A stretch of 64,000 nt of DNA from Bacteroidota bacterium. GTDB taxonomy: Bacteria; Bacteroidota; Ignavibacteria; Kapaibacteriales; NICIL-2. The position numbers and the translations under genes are program-made. This document shows positions 1-8,847 of the stretch, one piece after another (within the stretch, counting starts at the first letter, position 1; the number at the start of each line of letters is the position of its first letter). The notes under the pieces were generated by a model, which was not told where the DNA came from, searched no databases, and worked only from the letters and a program-made list of their open reading frames with translations. Where the stretch lies: NCBI GenBank assembly GCA_019695345.1, contig JAIBAE010000008.1, positions 36,199 to 100,198 on the forward strand. The letters run 5' to 3'.

Positions 1-349
1 TAGATACACCTATTTTACAGGAACATCATCGTTATTAGAATCTTTATTGTTACAAACTCCGCTTACTACCGGTGCTACTTTTTCGCGCGGGGGTAATTTG
101 CCCGGTAGCTTTGTAAAGATTGCAAGAACAGGCACATCGGTTACTGTGCCTAAGGGTAAGTACACTGCCGTACAGGTAGTGCAGGAATACACTAACTATA
201 TTGGTACCACCAAACAAGACTTCAATGAAACCTGGTATTACGTATCGGGGACGTTATGGGTTAAACACGTTACAACGCAAATACTAACTCCGCAAGGTGG
301 TAATCCTGCCCTTAATGTAGAAACAGAAGAACTCGTATCTATACAATAA
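1..349 (+). CDS. C-terminal part of an unidentified protein (cut by window edge)
   Basis: The reading frame is open from base 2 to the stop at 347-349, so this is the last 115 or so residues of a gene that begins outside the window. The segment is rich in Thr, Val and Gly and looks like beta-structure, with no transmembrane stretch and no sorting domain visible. I do not recognise the family. A TTG at 47 could serve as a start, but the frame is equally open before it, so truncation by the window is the simpler reading. Confidence 0.6.
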   Translation, partial: RYTYFTGTSSLLESLLLQTPLTTGATFSRGGNLPGSFVKIARTGTSVTVPKGKYTAVQVVQEYTNYIGTTKQDFNETWYYVSGTLWVKHVTTQILTPQGGNPALNVETEELVSIQ

Positions 350-374
350 CATACGCATCTAAAATCATCTGAAC

Positions 375-400
375 GTTGGGGTAATTGCCCTACTTTTTTG
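375..400 (+). terminator. Weak putative terminator after the first gene
   Basis: A short hairpin (GTTGGG paired with CCCTAC, one mismatch) is followed directly by six T residues. It lies 26 bases after the stop of the preceding gene. Confidence 0.35.
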
Positions 401-417
401 TATCCGTACAACGCAGA

Positions 418-440
418 TTGAAACAGGTGTGATACTTTTG
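418..440 (+). promoter_or_regulatory. Putative Bacteroidota-type promoter for the mlaE-like gene
   Basis: TTG at 418-420, a 12-base spacer, then TACTTTTG at 433-440, which fits the TAnnTTTG -7 element known from Bacteroidota. The start codon follows 40 bases later. The same TTG-N12-TAnnTTTG arrangement precedes nuoA and the gene at 29179. Confidence 0.35.
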
Positions 441-480
441 CAGTCAGTACAGCAATCATACATCATAAAAACCGCGCTTC

Positions 481-1260
481 ATGCTTACATTTTTTGCTTC
501 TATCGGACGGATGGTAATGGGATTCTTTGCAGAGTTCGGTGCAATCCTGATGCTTCTTGGAAGAATCATTAGGTATATACCCGCATCATTTCGAGACCGC
601 CGTTTGGTTATTGAACAAATGGAAGTTGTAGGAGCCGATTCATTACCATTGGTTATTCTTATTGGTTCGTTTACCGGAGCCATTGCAGCATTGCAGGCAA
701 CAAACTTGTTTGCAAAGTTTAATCTCATTGCAATTGCACGTCCGTTTATTGGTGGTTCAATTGCAACGGTAGTATTTACAGAACTTACACCGGTATTAAC
801 AGCGTTAGTAATTGCCGGACGTGTTGGCGGAGCAATTGCAGCACAACTTGGCACTATGGCGGTATCGGAACAAATTGATGCGTTAGAAATGATGGCAATA
901 GACAAAAACCGCTATCTGGGGATGCCACGTGTAATTGCCGCCGTAACCATGATGCCAATCCTTGCAGTGTTCTCTAACATTGTAGCATTAACCGGTGCAT
1001 TTTTACTTACCATGCTCAAGTTCGATTTTTCTCCCGTTGTCTTCTTCGATTCCGTTCAGCGGTTTTTCAGTTTGCACGAGATATTTGTAAGTCTGTTAAA
1101 GTCGTTTACCTTTGGCGGTGTAACATCGGTAATTGGTTGTTATGTAGGTATGAGTACCACCGGTGGTGCCGAAGGCGTTGGGCACAGCACGGTACGTGCC
1201 TTTACTATTTCCGCAGCAATCATTCTAATTATTGATGCTTTGTTTGGGTATATTATGTAA
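481..1260 (+). CDS. MlaE/YrbE-family ABC transporter permease (phospholipid transport)
   Basis: This 259-residue inner-membrane protein matches the MlaE (DUF140) permease family, which with an MlaF-type ATPase and an MCE-domain protein moves phospholipids between the inner and outer membranes. Visible features are a basic N-terminal segment, four to five hydrophobic helices, and the conserved first-helix region IGSFTGAIAALQA near residues 61-73, followed by the ELTPVLTALVIAGRVGGAIAA stretch typical of the family. Length is normal. The ATPase and MCE partners are not next to it. The following gene, a glycosyltransferase, starts 132 bases on and is separated by a repeat arm, so the gene may be expressed alone. 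The family call is firm. The substrate is inferred from the family. Confidence 0.88.
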   Translation: MLTFFASIGRMVMGFFAEFGAILMLLGRIIRYIPASFRDRRLVIEQMEVVGADSLPLVILIGSFTGAIAALQATNLFAKFNLIAIARPFIGGSIATVVFTELTPVLTALVIAGRVGGAIAAQLGTMAVSEQIDALEMMAIDKNRYLGMPRVIAAVTMMPILAVFSNIVALTGAFLLTMLKFDFSPVVFFDSVQRFFSLHEIFVSLLKSFTFGGVTSVIGCYVGMSTTGGAEGVGHSTVRAFTISAAIILIIDALFGYIM

Positions 1261-1267
1261 TATCGCT

Positions 1268-1340
1268 TGCTATCGCCGGACTGCACCGCAAGTGGCTATT
1301 ACATACATCCTTAGCTGTGCAGGATAGTACGACCATTAAG
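1268..1340 (+). repeat. Element A, single arm (copy 1)
   Basis: Begins TGCTATCGCCGGACTGCACC, seven bases after the stop of the preceding gene. The distal part (TGTGCAGGATAG) is a diverged form of the TGCGGGAAAGA box. Confidence 0.6.
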
Positions 1341-1392
1341 AAACTACGCCGTAAAATAAAATTTGCTTCTTATAATTAAATACTAAACTATC

Positions 1393-2394
1393 ATGCCTAA
1401 AGTACTCGTGTTGTGCCCCGATGAAAAAGCACCCATAGGAGGCATCAGAGTCTTATATCGTCACGTAGATACTCTGAATAAATATGGTATTTCCGCCGCT
1501 ATTCTACATCTTAAAAAAGATTTTCGTTGTACTTGGTTTCAAAACAATACCTCTATTGTAACATATAAAGACAGCAGTACTATTAGCGAAAGTGAAATAG
1601 TTGTAATTCCGGAAATCTATGGTTCTAATATGCACAACGAGGTAGTGATGCAGAAAAAGAACGCACTGGGTATTCGGAAGAATGTGACTCTTGATTTAAG
1701 GTCTGTGAAAAAAGTGATATTTAATCAAAACGGACATTATACATTCGACCACTACCCACACGAAATATCACATAGAACATCGCCATATCTTCAGCCGGAT
1801 GTTCTTGCTACAATTGTTGTTTCGGAGCACAGCAGGCACTATATTCAAAGTGTGTTTCCTGAACACCGTGTACATCGGATTCGTTTAGGGTGTGATGAAT
1901 CTATTTTCTATTACAGCAAAGACAAGAAAAAACAAATTGCCTTTATGCCTCGAAAACATCCTATGGATATTACTCGTGTTATAAATACATTAAAATTTAA
2001 AGGTGCATTGGATGGTTGGCAACTTGTACCAATTGAAGGTAAAACAGAACGTCAGGTAGGAGAATTATTACGTGAGTCGTCCATATTTATGAGTTTTGGT
2101 TCGCAAGAAGGATTTCAATTACCTCCGGCCGAAGCTATGGCATGTGGTTGTATTGCTGTAGGGTATCATGGCTATGGTGGCAAGGAATTTATGGAGCAAG
2201 ATTTTGCCTATCCAGTTCCGGTACATGATATTGTTAGCTTTGCAGAAGTAATGGAACAGGTATTACAACAATTTGAGTCTAACCCGCTCCAAATGCAACT
2301 GATGGGAAAACAAGCATCAGAATATATGCTTGCCAATCATACGTATGCTCATGAAGAAGCTGATGTTATGGCATTATGGAATACGTTACTGTAA
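1393..2394 (+). CDS. Glycosyltransferase family 1-like (GT-B fold)
   Basis: A 333-residue putative cytosolic glycosyltransferase. The N-terminal half starts with a Rossmann-like strand (KVLVLCPDE) and a glycine motif (PIGGIRVL). The C-terminal half carries the donor-binding signature of GT-B retaining enzymes, FGSQEGFQLPPAEAMACG, from about residue 235, with E239 at the expected nucleotide-sugar position. The protein is a little shorter than usual for GT4 enzymes (about 360-400). No cluster of polysaccharide genes surrounds it, so the acceptor and sugar cannot be told. The fold is well supported. The substrate is unknown. Confidence 0.8.
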   Translation: MPKVLVLCPDEKAPIGGIRVLYRHVDTLNKYGISAAILHLKKDFRCTWFQNNTSIVTYKDSSTISESEIVVIPEIYGSNMHNEVVMQKKNALGIRKNVTLDLRSVKKVIFNQNGHYTFDHYPHEISHRTSPYLQPDVLATIVVSEHSRHYIQSVFPEHRVHRIRLGCDESIFYYSKDKKKQIAFMPRKHPMDITRVINTLKFKGALDGWQLVPIEGKTERQVGELLRESSIFMSFGSQEGFQLPPAEAMACGCIAVGYHGYGGKEFMEQDFAYPVPVHDIVSFAEVMEQVLQQFESNPLQMQLMGKQASEYMLANHTYAHEEADVMALWNTLL

Positions 2395-2442
2395 TGATGG
2401 TAATCCCTCAAGGTTTACTACTTTATTCTTATTGATATAATT

Positions 2443-2967
2443 TCATCTCTGTGCATTCCTCATTCTGATACACGAAAACTGTAGTGTAGATTGCACAACC
2501 GCCTCTTGTAACTTCCATAAACGTGGAACAATTCGTAACTCAACATTATGCAGTAACAACAACTCCGGTATGTTATGCAAAAGGCGTTTGGCTTTGGGTA
2601 CTTCCGGCTTTGTGCTGATATAGTAGCCGGCATTTTCATCTAACTCTGTAAAGTTTGTTGTATCAAATTCATATTGTACCAAACTTGTAGTACACAGAGT
2701 TTCAAACCACGAGTGTTCTATGGCAATGATAGAGGTGGCGATACTATGCGCAAAGAATTCAGCAGCATCGTTGGTAGTGGTGGCAGAACCAATACGAATG
2801 CAAATTCGTAGGCAATCTCTGGGGAAGAAGTAGTTTGCTTGTAACTCATCGGTAATTGCAAAAACACAATCTTGGCTGAGTCCCTGAAAATGCGAGGGCG
2901 AAGGACGTGGCATAAATACATCTATAGTATCGTCTTGGCTTATGTGGAATAACCGCAGTGAATTCAT
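2443..2967 (-). CDS. DUF6886 family protein
   Basis: A 174-residue protein matching what I recall of the DUF6886 family along its whole length. It has an N-terminal LRLFHIS strand, the VFMPRPSPS segment, a central NYFFPRDCLRICIRIG block, IIAIEHSWFE, ENAGYYIS, and a C-terminal ELRIVPRLWKLQEAVVQSTL stretch ending near the RMRNA tail. No signal peptide or membrane segment is seen, so it is probably cytosolic. The N-terminal LFHIS motif and mixed alpha/beta pattern faintly recall ADP-ribosyltransferase-like folds, which is speculation. It lies alone on the minus strand, convergent with the glycosyltransferase. The biological role is unknown. Confidence 0.7.
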   Translation of the reverse strand: MNSLRLFHISQDDTIDVFMPRPSPSHFQGLSQDCVFAITDELQANYFFPRDCLRICIRIGSATTTNDAAEFFAHSIATSIIAIEHSWFETLCTTSLVQYEFDTTNFTELDENAGYYISTKPEVPKAKRLLHNIPELLLLHNVELRIVPRLWKLQEAVVQSTLQFSCIRMRNAQR

Positions 2968-3040
2968 ATGTATGCTCTATCTGTTGTATAAAGTACCTGA
3001 GTATAGAATTTACGCATTGTATGTGTTTATCTCAAATTAT

Positions 3041-3110
3041 GCGATGCTGTAACGGTGGGTTCGCACCGGGTTGGCGTGCTGAACGTACGCTTCGGCAGAG
3101 GCGGGAAGCA
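3041..3110 (+). repeat. Element B (copy 1)
   Basis: Matches the B consensus: GCTGTAACGGT at the left, the TTCGCACCGGGTTGGCG core, then GCTTCGGCAGAGGCGGG at the right. About 70 bp, intergenic. Confidence 0.75.
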
Positions 3111-3120
3111 TACTATTTTC

Positions 3121-3128
3121 TATGTTTG
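3121..3128 (+). promoter_or_regulatory. Possible -7 promoter element for the moaD operon
   Basis: TATGTTTG fits TAnnTTTG and ends 24 bases before the moaD start codon. There is no clear TTG upstream at the spacing seen elsewhere. Confidence 0.25.
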
Positions 3129-3152
3129 TAAAGAATTATACTATACAACACC

Positions 3153-3386
3153 ATGACCATTACTGTACTGATGTTTGGGCGTATTGCGGAACTAACCGGC
3201 GCACAACGCCAAACGTTACACGATATACCCGATACTAACCGTTTGCAACAACACGTAACACAAATGTATCCGGATATGGCAAACCTTACGTATTCAATTG
3301 CAGTAAATACTGTGATGATACGTGAGAACACTGCATTAACCGATGGTGATACTATTGCACTAATGCCGCCGTTTTCGGGTGGATAA
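3153..3386 (+). CDS. moaD: Molybdopterin synthase small subunit MoaD
   Basis: A 77-residue ubiquitin-like sulfur carrier. The C-terminus ends MPPFSGG. The di-glycine tail is adenylated by MoeB and thiocarboxylated, then inserted into the MoaE active site to donate sulfur to precursor Z (cPMP). Length and beta-grasp pattern are normal for MoaD. The gene leads a tight three-gene set: moeB begins 12 bases after its stop, and moaE follows that. A ThiS-like identity is less likely because MoaE is in the same operon. Confidence 0.9.
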   Translation: MTITVLMFGRIAELTGAQRQTLHDIPDTNRLQQHVTQMYPDMANLTYSIAVNTVMIRENTALTDGDTIALMPPFSGG

Positions 3387-3397
3387 ATAAACGAATT

Positions 3398-4504
3398 ATG
3401 AACCACGAGCAACATCAACGCTATAGCAGACAAATTCTGTTACAGGAGTTTGGCGAGGAAGCACAACACAAACTTCTGAAGGCACGTGTGTTGGTTGTTG
3501 GCGCGGGCGGACTTGGTTCGCCTGCATTGCAATACCTTGCCGCCGCAGGTGTTGGAACAATTGGAATTGTTGATAATGATGTTGTTGATATTTCCAACTT
3601 ACAGCGTCAGGTGTTGTTTACTGCTAATGATATTGGCACATATAAAACCACAGTAGCACGAACGCGCATAGTTGCGCAAAATCCCGATTGTATTTGTATT
3701 GAGCATACCGTACGAATTGATAACACTAATGCTTTAGATATTATTAAGGATTATGATGTTGTGTTAGATGGCACAGATAACTTCAGCACACGATATATGA
3801 TTAACGATGCGTGTGTGTTATTAAACAAGCCGTTAGTGTTTGGCGCAGTACTACGCTTTGAGGGACAGGTTGCCGTGTTTAATCTTGCAGATGCACAAGG
3901 GATAAAAACTAATTACCGCGACTGGTTCCCACTTCCACCACAACCAACCGAGGTTGTTTCATGTTCGGAAGCAGGTGTGCTTGGGGTTGTTCCGGGAATT
4001 ATAGGCACCATGCAAGCCACAGAAGTACTTAAAATTATTACCCGAATAGGAACGCCACTGCATAACACTGTGCTTACGTACAATGCTTTGCATAACACGT
4101 TTTATCAGTTTGGGGTACGGGCAAATCCTAATACACAATATCCGGCAACACCACAAGAGTTCATGGCATTTAACTACAATTGGTTTTGTAACATTGCCGA
4201 TACCGTACCAACAGTACGCGCAGATGAATTTACACAAATGTTGTTGCAGGGAAACATTCTTGTAATAGATGTTCGCGAACCGAACGAACAACCGCGTATT
4301 ACGGAGTTCAGTTCTATCAACATCCCATTACGTAGTTTGCAAACAAGGGTACCAACGCTAACTACGCAACAAACGGTTGTAGTATTTTGCCAAACAGGTA
4401 AACGGAGTGCAGCCGCAGTGAAACTGTTACAACAACAGTTTCCAATGGTAAATGTGTTATCGTTACAAGGTGGAATACAACAATGGTTACATAACAACAA
4501 GTAA
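3398..4504 (+). CDS. moeB: MoeB/ThiF adenylyltransferase with C-terminal rhodanese domain
   Basis: A 368-residue E1-like enzyme that adenylates the MoaD C-terminus. The ATP-binding loop GAGGLGS lies at residues 35-41, the DNDVVDISNLQRQ motif follows, and the conserved Cys is C189 in SCSEAGV. A rhodanese domain occupies roughly residues 275-368, with active-site C331 in the loop CQTGKRS, so it may supply sulfur itself as in MOCS3. The two CxxC zinc-binding pairs of classical MoeB are missing: the positions read NYRDWF and NPNTQY. Two bases separate it from moaE. Activity on MoaD is inferred from context. Confidence 0.88.
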   Translation: MNHEQHQRYSRQILLQEFGEEAQHKLLKARVLVVGAGGLGSPALQYLAAAGVGTIGIVDNDVVDISNLQRQVLFTANDIGTYKTTVARTRIVAQNPDCICIEHTVRIDNTNALDIIKDYDVVLDGTDNFSTRYMINDACVLLNKPLVFGAVLRFEGQVAVFNLADAQGIKTNYRDWFPLPPQPTEVVSCSEAGVLGVVPGIIGTMQATEVLKIITRIGTPLHNTVLTYNALHNTFYQFGVRANPNTQYPATPQEFMAFNYNWFCNIADTVPTVRADEFTQMLLQGNILVIDVREPNEQPRITEFSSINIPLRSLQTRVPTLTTQQTVVVFCQTGKRSAAAVKLLQQQFPMVNVLSLQGGIQQWLHNNK

Positions 4505-4506
4505 GT

Positions 4507-4953
4507 ATGAGCAAAGAACATAAAAAGAAAAACGTATTTATACAAGGAGCAATATCGCCTGCGTTTATAGGCGATTCCATTGCAAAGCACAGCACCAAAA
4601 CCGAGATTGGCGCACATAGTATTTTTTTAGGTCAGGTGCGGAACGATATACTTGATGGCAAAGAAGTCGCCGCTATTGAATACACTGCTTATACCGAAAT
4701 GGCAGACGAGGTATTCCATGCAATACGCGAGGAAACGTTTGCCAAATATCCACTAACATGTATGCACATGTACCACAGCATTGGGGTTGTTGCCGCGGGC
4801 GAGATAAGTCTGTTTGTGTTCACGTCATCGCGCCACCGTGCAGATGCTTTGGAGGCGTGTACGTACATTGTTAACCGCATTAAAGCCGAAGCACCTGTGT
4901 GGGGCAAAGAACTTTTTACCGATGGCTCGCACACATGGAAAGCTAATACCTGA
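4507..4953 (+). CDS. moaE: Molybdopterin synthase large subunit MoaE
   Basis: A 148-residue catalytic subunit of molybdopterin synthase, which with two MoaD thiocarboxylates converts cPMP to molybdopterin. Typical MoaE elements are visible: GAHSIFLGQVRND near residues 34-46, EYTAYTEMA, the HSIGVV and GEISLFV strands, HRADALEACTYIVNRIKAEAPVWGKE, and a short C-terminal tail. The lysine of RIKAEAP corresponds to the active-site lysine. Last gene of the moaD-moeB-moaE unit. An element A arm starts 11 bases after the stop. Confidence 0.93.
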   Translation: MSKEHKKKNVFIQGAISPAFIGDSIAKHSTKTEIGAHSIFLGQVRNDILDGKEVAAIEYTAYTEMADEVFHAIREETFAKYPLTCMHMYHSIGVVAAGEISLFVFTSSRHRADALEACTYIVNRIKAEAPVWGKELFTDGSHTWKANT

Positions 4954-4963
4954 TGTACCTTTT

Positions 4964-5049
4964 TGCTATCGCCCGACCGCACCGCACGTTATACAATACC
5001 CAACGTTACTATGCGGGAAAGAAGTAACATCACACAACAAAACCACATC
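4964..5049 (+). repeat. Element A, single arm (copy 2)
   Basis: Begins TGCTATCGCCCGACCGCACC after a run of T, with ATGCGGGAAAGAA inside. It fills the whole gap between moaE and the next gene. The longer reading frame from 4963 is only an open run through this repeat. Confidence 0.8.
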
Positions 5050-5862
5050 ATGATTCATCTGCGTTCTATATCGTTAAAAGAAAAATACGCCGAGCGTACA
5101 GACTTTCCTTTTTCGCTTGGGGTTATAAAAGAGTTACAGGAACTTACATTTACATCGCCCATTACATTTCTGGTTGGCGAAAACGGTTCGGGTAAATCCA
5201 CGCTGATAGAAGGGATTGCAGCCGCTACGGGGCTACCTGCAATAGGTGGCGATGACATTCACCGCGATACAACATTACACCACGCACGAACATTAGGAAG
5301 TGCGTTACGACTAACCTGGAATAAACGAACACACCGCGGCTTTTTCCTCCGTGCGGAAGACTTCTTCAACTTTGTGCGCAGGTTAAATTCAACACAACAA
5401 GAGTTGGATGATATGGTGAACGAATACGAACAAAGTATGAGCGGTTATGGGTTACAGTTAGCACGCGGTGCGGCACGTGCGCAACAACAACAGCAACAAC
5501 ACCAATATAATGGTAACATGGAAGAACGCTCGCATGGCGAAAGTTTTATATCGCTGTTCCGCTCGCGTATTGTGCCGAACGGATTGTATATCATGGATGA
5601 GCCCGAAGCACCACTATCCCCACGCAGGCAATATGCGTTTATGTTTACGCTTGCGGAATTGGTTCGGCAACAGTCGCAATGTATTATAGCAACGCACTCC
5701 CCTATTCTTATGTCGTTTCCGGGTGCGCAGATACTATCCGTTTCAGGCGACACCATTGCGCAATCATCAACCGATGAGCTTGATCACATTCAATTCACCA
5801 AAACATTTCTGAACAACCCACAGGCATTTGTACGGCATTTGAATGAAGTGCAAGAAGAATAA
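5050..5862 (+). CDS. AAA family ATPase (SMC/ABC-type, COG3910-like)
   Basis: A 270-residue soluble ATPase. Walker A is GENGSGKST at residues 43-51, the signature and Walker B region reads LYIMDEPEAPLSPRRQ, and the switch histidine lies in ATHSPILM. The protein matches small stand-alone ABC-like ATPases annotated as AAA family. A glutamine-rich insert sits before a GESF motif (the LSGGE-like region); it comes from repeated CAA/CAG codons near 5480-5510. The start at 5050 excludes repeat-derived sequence upstream. No nuclease or toxin partner is adjacent. The cellular role is not determined. Confidence 0.75.
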   Translation: MIHLRSISLKEKYAERTDFPFSLGVIKELQELTFTSPITFLVGENGSGKSTLIEGIAAATGLPAIGGDDIHRDTTLHHARTLGSALRLTWNKRTHRGFFLRAEDFFNFVRRLNSTQQELDDMVNEYEQSMSGYGLQLARGAARAQQQQQQHQYNGNMEERSHGESFISLFRSRIVPNGLYIMDEPEAPLSPRRQYAFMFTLAELVRQQSQCIIATHSPILMSFPGAQILSVSGDTIAQSSTDELDHIQFTKTFLNNPQAFVRHLNEVQEE

Positions 5863-5863
5863 T

Positions 5864-5960
5864 CTATCGCGGTAAAGAGTTGTACCGTACACTGCACTTT
5901 TCTCTCCCGCACACAGAGGTATATTGCTTGCACATGGCTTGGTGCGGTTAGGCGATAGCA
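5864..5960 (-). repeat. Element A, single arm (copy 3)
   Basis: Minus-strand arm ending GGTGCGGTTAGGCGATAGCA, with CTCTCCCGCACA inside. It lies between convergent genes. Copy 4 (8254-8344) is nearly the same over about 50 bases. Confidence 0.8.
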
Positions 5961-6027
5961 ACTAACTATCACGTTATACTTCTATGCCGGAAAACATAAT
6001 CGGTTGATTGTATGCAACATTGCATAC

Positions 6028-8115
6028 TTAAGGCGATTTACTAACACTACTAAAGGCGTCAATATTTTCCGTGCAGTTACAAACTTCTTTCAACTTTTTC
6101 TCATTTTCCCATACGGTAAACTGTAGAGAACCACGATAGCGAGTTTGCTGAGTTTTGGAACTTGTAATGGCACCATTTATTTTTAGTGTTGCATTAGCAT
6201 ACTCCCTACGGTATGTGTAAGTAAGATTCACAAGATAACGTACATCACTTAGGTAGCGGTAGTCCGGGTTTACTACAATTGTTCCGCTAATCTCTGCCGT
6301 CTCGTAATTAACAATGTTGCTGTTACCGCCGATAAAAACTACATAGCCCTGACCGTCAACATTCAAAAAGTACTTTCCACCTAACGACAGTGGGAAAGAC
6401 TCATTACTAGCTCCGCAAGGTGCACACGATGGCGTTGTTATTATAGTTGAGCCAATTTCCCATTTGCCGAACACAGGAGTTACAACCGGTGGTTTTATAG
6501 CAATATTGCCTATTGTTAATGCCTCGGATGTTTTACGTGCCGGTGTAAAAGAACTTAGTGTAATGATAGTATCAATATCGGGCAGAATGGTTTTTTGTGA
6601 GAGCTTGATACGAAGTTGTATATCGCTAACGGGAAAGCCACGCGGTAATGTAAAGTTCCCATTTTCATCGGTCGTGTCTTCGGTTGTAGTGTACACACTT
6701 GTACCTATTTTCATGATAGGTTGTACTATAACATTCTTTATTCCTTCGCCTGTAGTCCACGTAAGTTTTCCATTGATAGTGTATGTCCATCCGGTGCGTT
6801 GCATAATAGTGTGAACTATTTTCATCTGCTCGGGTGTATATGTTGCTTTGAATGCGTTATATAAATCATCTGCTGTAAGCGGTTTGTGCTTAGCAAGAAT
6901 AGTCCAAAGTTCGCCGTAGCTGCTTTGTAAAGAAGGGATGTTATCCTCATCTTCTCCTGCGGTATTACTGCTTATGTCGCTATTATTGATTGTAGTGGCA
7001 CTACTATGCAACCAACCCAGCAACATAGTTATATAACCTTCCTTAGCAACATAATCTACTGTAGAGGGCTTCCCTTTACCTTTTATCAGTGAAAACAATC
7101 CATCCGGAGGTACAAATTTTGCCTGTTTAATCGAGCCATTCACTGTGAGGTCTGCAAATTGTGCATACTCTTCCAACAAACTTCTATTGGGGCGAACATC
7201 ACCTATATCGTGATAGCGAATTAAATTTGACCTCAGCGTTCTCATGTTATCATCACCTAACAAAACATGGCTAAGATAATGCCCTGTCTCGTGAGCAACT
7301 GTTGATTTTGTTTCGCCCTCTTTATCCTTACGCGCAAAACTGAAATAGGGGTTTACATAGCCAAGTGCCCAATGAAATGGGCTATAGGAAGAAAGGCTTG
7401 AGATAATTGCCAGATCTGCTTTCGGCATTAGTCTTCCGTTAATTGCCCTAATGGCATCTTCTTTATAGGGAGAAGCAATTGGAGTAATGATTGTCTGTAC
7501 ATCACTACGAATTAAATCAATACATTTATTTAAGTATAAATCTCTTTCGGTCAATGTTGCATAAGTAACAACACCAATTATGATAATAGGAACAAACTGT
7601 AGCTGATTGGATTTTTTGGATATACCCGATGTAGGAATACTCAAATCGTACACAGCGGGATTAGATGTTGTATCGGTGCGCGAAATTCCAAGCCATTCTT
7701 TAGTATGTGTACTTGGTTCATAAGTACTGACGTATGGTTCTGCATAGACAACAACAGATGGTTTTTCTCCGGCATTATGCTGTACTAACAACTGAAGTTT
7801 CATGTTCTGAGGGTTGTTTATTCTGAAAACAGGCATATTATCCGGTGCAGGATAATCAAGCTTGGATGCTTTTTCGATACTAATTTCACCCTGACCGCCA
7901 CCAACAACTTTCAGTTGAAGTCCGTGGACGGTATCGCGAATAATAATATCTGCTCCCGATGAAACAGGATAACGTACTAAACCGGTGAACTCTATTCCAT
8001 CGCTGTTTCCGTTTGGTGGTACGGGGTTATCGGTATCCGGACACCCACTAAACATGAAAACAACAGTTATATAGAAGAACAGCCGTATCGAAGTATAGAG
8101 AATACGCGGTTTCAT
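6028..8115 (-). CDS. Putative zinc metalloprotease lipoprotein with C-terminal beta domain
   Basis: A 695-residue predicted lipoprotein. The start at 8115 is chosen because GAGGGGAG lies just upstream; it gives a signal peptide ending in the lipobox FSGC. The zincin motif HETGH is at residues 275-279, and LLEEYAQF further on could supply a third glutamate ligand, so a gluzincin-type zinc peptidase is likely. After it come a carboxypeptidase-regulatory-like segment (TGEGIKNVIVQPIMKIG) and a C-terminal beta-rich region containing CAPCGA. It probably acts at the outer membrane or cell surface. The exact peptidase family is not recognised, and the substrate is unknown. Confidence 0.65.
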   Translation of the reverse strand: MKPRILYTSIRLFFYITVVFMFSGCPDTDNPVPPNGNSDGIEFTGLVRYPVSSGADIIIRDTVHGLQLKVVGGGQGEISIEKASKLDYPAPDNMPVFRINNPQNMKLQLLVQHNAGEKPSVVVYAEPYVSTYEPSTHTKEWLGISRTDTTSNPAVYDLSIPTSGISKKSNQLQFVPIIIIGVVTYATLTERDLYLNKCIDLIRSDVQTIITPIASPYKEDAIRAINGRLMPKADLAIISSLSSYSPFHWALGYVNPYFSFARKDKEGETKSTVAHETGHYLSHVLLGDDNMRTLRSNLIRYHDIGDVRPNRSLLEEYAQFADLTVNGSIKQAKFVPPDGLFSLIKGKGKPSTVDYVAKEGYITMLLGWLHSSATTINNSDISSNTAGEDEDNIPSLQSSYGELWTILAKHKPLTADDLYNAFKATYTPEQMKIVHTIMQRTGWTYTINGKLTWTTGEGIKNVIVQPIMKIGTSVYTTTEDTTDENGNFTLPRGFPVSDIQLRIKLSQKTILPDIDTIITLSSFTPARKTSEALTIGNIAIKPPVVTPVFGKWEIGSTIITTPSCAPCGASNESFPLSLGGKYFLNVDGQGYVVFIGGNSNIVNYETAEISGTIVVNPDYRYLSDVRYLVNLTYTYRREYANATLKINGAITSSKTQQTRYRGSLQFTVWENEKKLKEVCNCTENIDAFSSVSKSP

Positions 8116-8253
8116 AATAATCTCCCCTCGTAAAAAAGAATACACATGCATCACCGCAAGCAAAATATTATGCTGAGCAAAAGGATACTATGACAATTGT
8201 CATGTTTTATAAATCCTAAACAATGATGTACTACAAGTGTACTTGTTGGGTGT

Positions 8254-8344
8254 GTGCGATAACCTATTTACGTATACGGCATTCTCTCTCCCGCACGCAG
8301 AGGTATGTTACTTGCAAATGGTTTGGTGCGGTTGGGCGATAGCA
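8254..8344 (-). repeat. Element A, single arm (copy 4)
   Basis: Ends GGTGCGGTTGGGCGATAGCA. Contains CTCTCTCCCGCACG and, at the far end, GCGATAACC. It lies between divergent genes, and most of the 277-base gap is this element. Confidence 0.8.
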
Positions 8345-8392
8345 AAGAGTTCGTAATTTGCATGAAGTGTTGTACCAAAAAATCTTATACCT

Positions 8393-8845
8393 ATGAAAAG
8401 CGTTTTTAACCGTGCCGATGTTGATGAAATGATTTCGCGTATTAATACACTTACGCCCGATACAAAAGCATTGTGGGGAAAGATGAGCGTTGACCAAATG
8501 CTTGCCCACCTTTGCGTGTCGTACGAAATGGTGTACGAAAACAAACATCCCAAACCTAATCCTGTAATGCGATTAATTTTGAAGATGTTTGTAAAAAACG
8601 GTGTAGTTGGCAGTAAACCGTATAAGCAAAACCTCCCTACAGCACCTGCATTTAGGATTACGGATTCCAAAAATTTTGAGGCAGAAAAACAACGCCTTAT
8701 TGCATACATGAACCGCGTGCAACAAGACGGCATTGCGTACTTTGATGGGAAAGAATCACTCTCGTTTGGAGCGCTTACAAAAGACGAATGGAACACGTTA
8801 TTCTATAAACATTTCGATCATCATCTTTCGCAGTTTGGTGCGTAA
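8393..8845 (+). CDS. DUF1569 family protein (DinB-like fold)
   Basis: A 150-residue soluble protein resembling DUF1569, a relative of the DinB/YfiT four-helix-bundle family that often binds metal. Visible features are the N-terminal DVDEMISRINTLTPDTKALWGKM segment, the histidine-bearing QMLAHLCVSYEM helix, the NLPTAPAF linker and the C-terminal YKHFDHHLSQF tail. The histidines in the first and last helices are at the places where DinB-type proteins hold a metal. The function is not known. It ends two bases before the convergent pentapeptide protein. Confidence 0.7.
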   Translation: MKSVFNRADVDEMISRINTLTPDTKALWGKMSVDQMLAHLCVSYEMVYENKHPKPNPVMRLILKMFVKNGVVGSKPYKQNLPTAPAFRITDSKNFEAEKQRLIAYMNRVQQDGIAYFDGKESLSFGALTKDEWNTLFYKHFDHHLSQFGA

Positions 8846-8847
8846 CA

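Noticed and set aside
4963..5049. N-terminal extension of the AAA ATPase
   Set aside because: The extra codons are element A copy 2. The ATG at 5050 gives a normal start.
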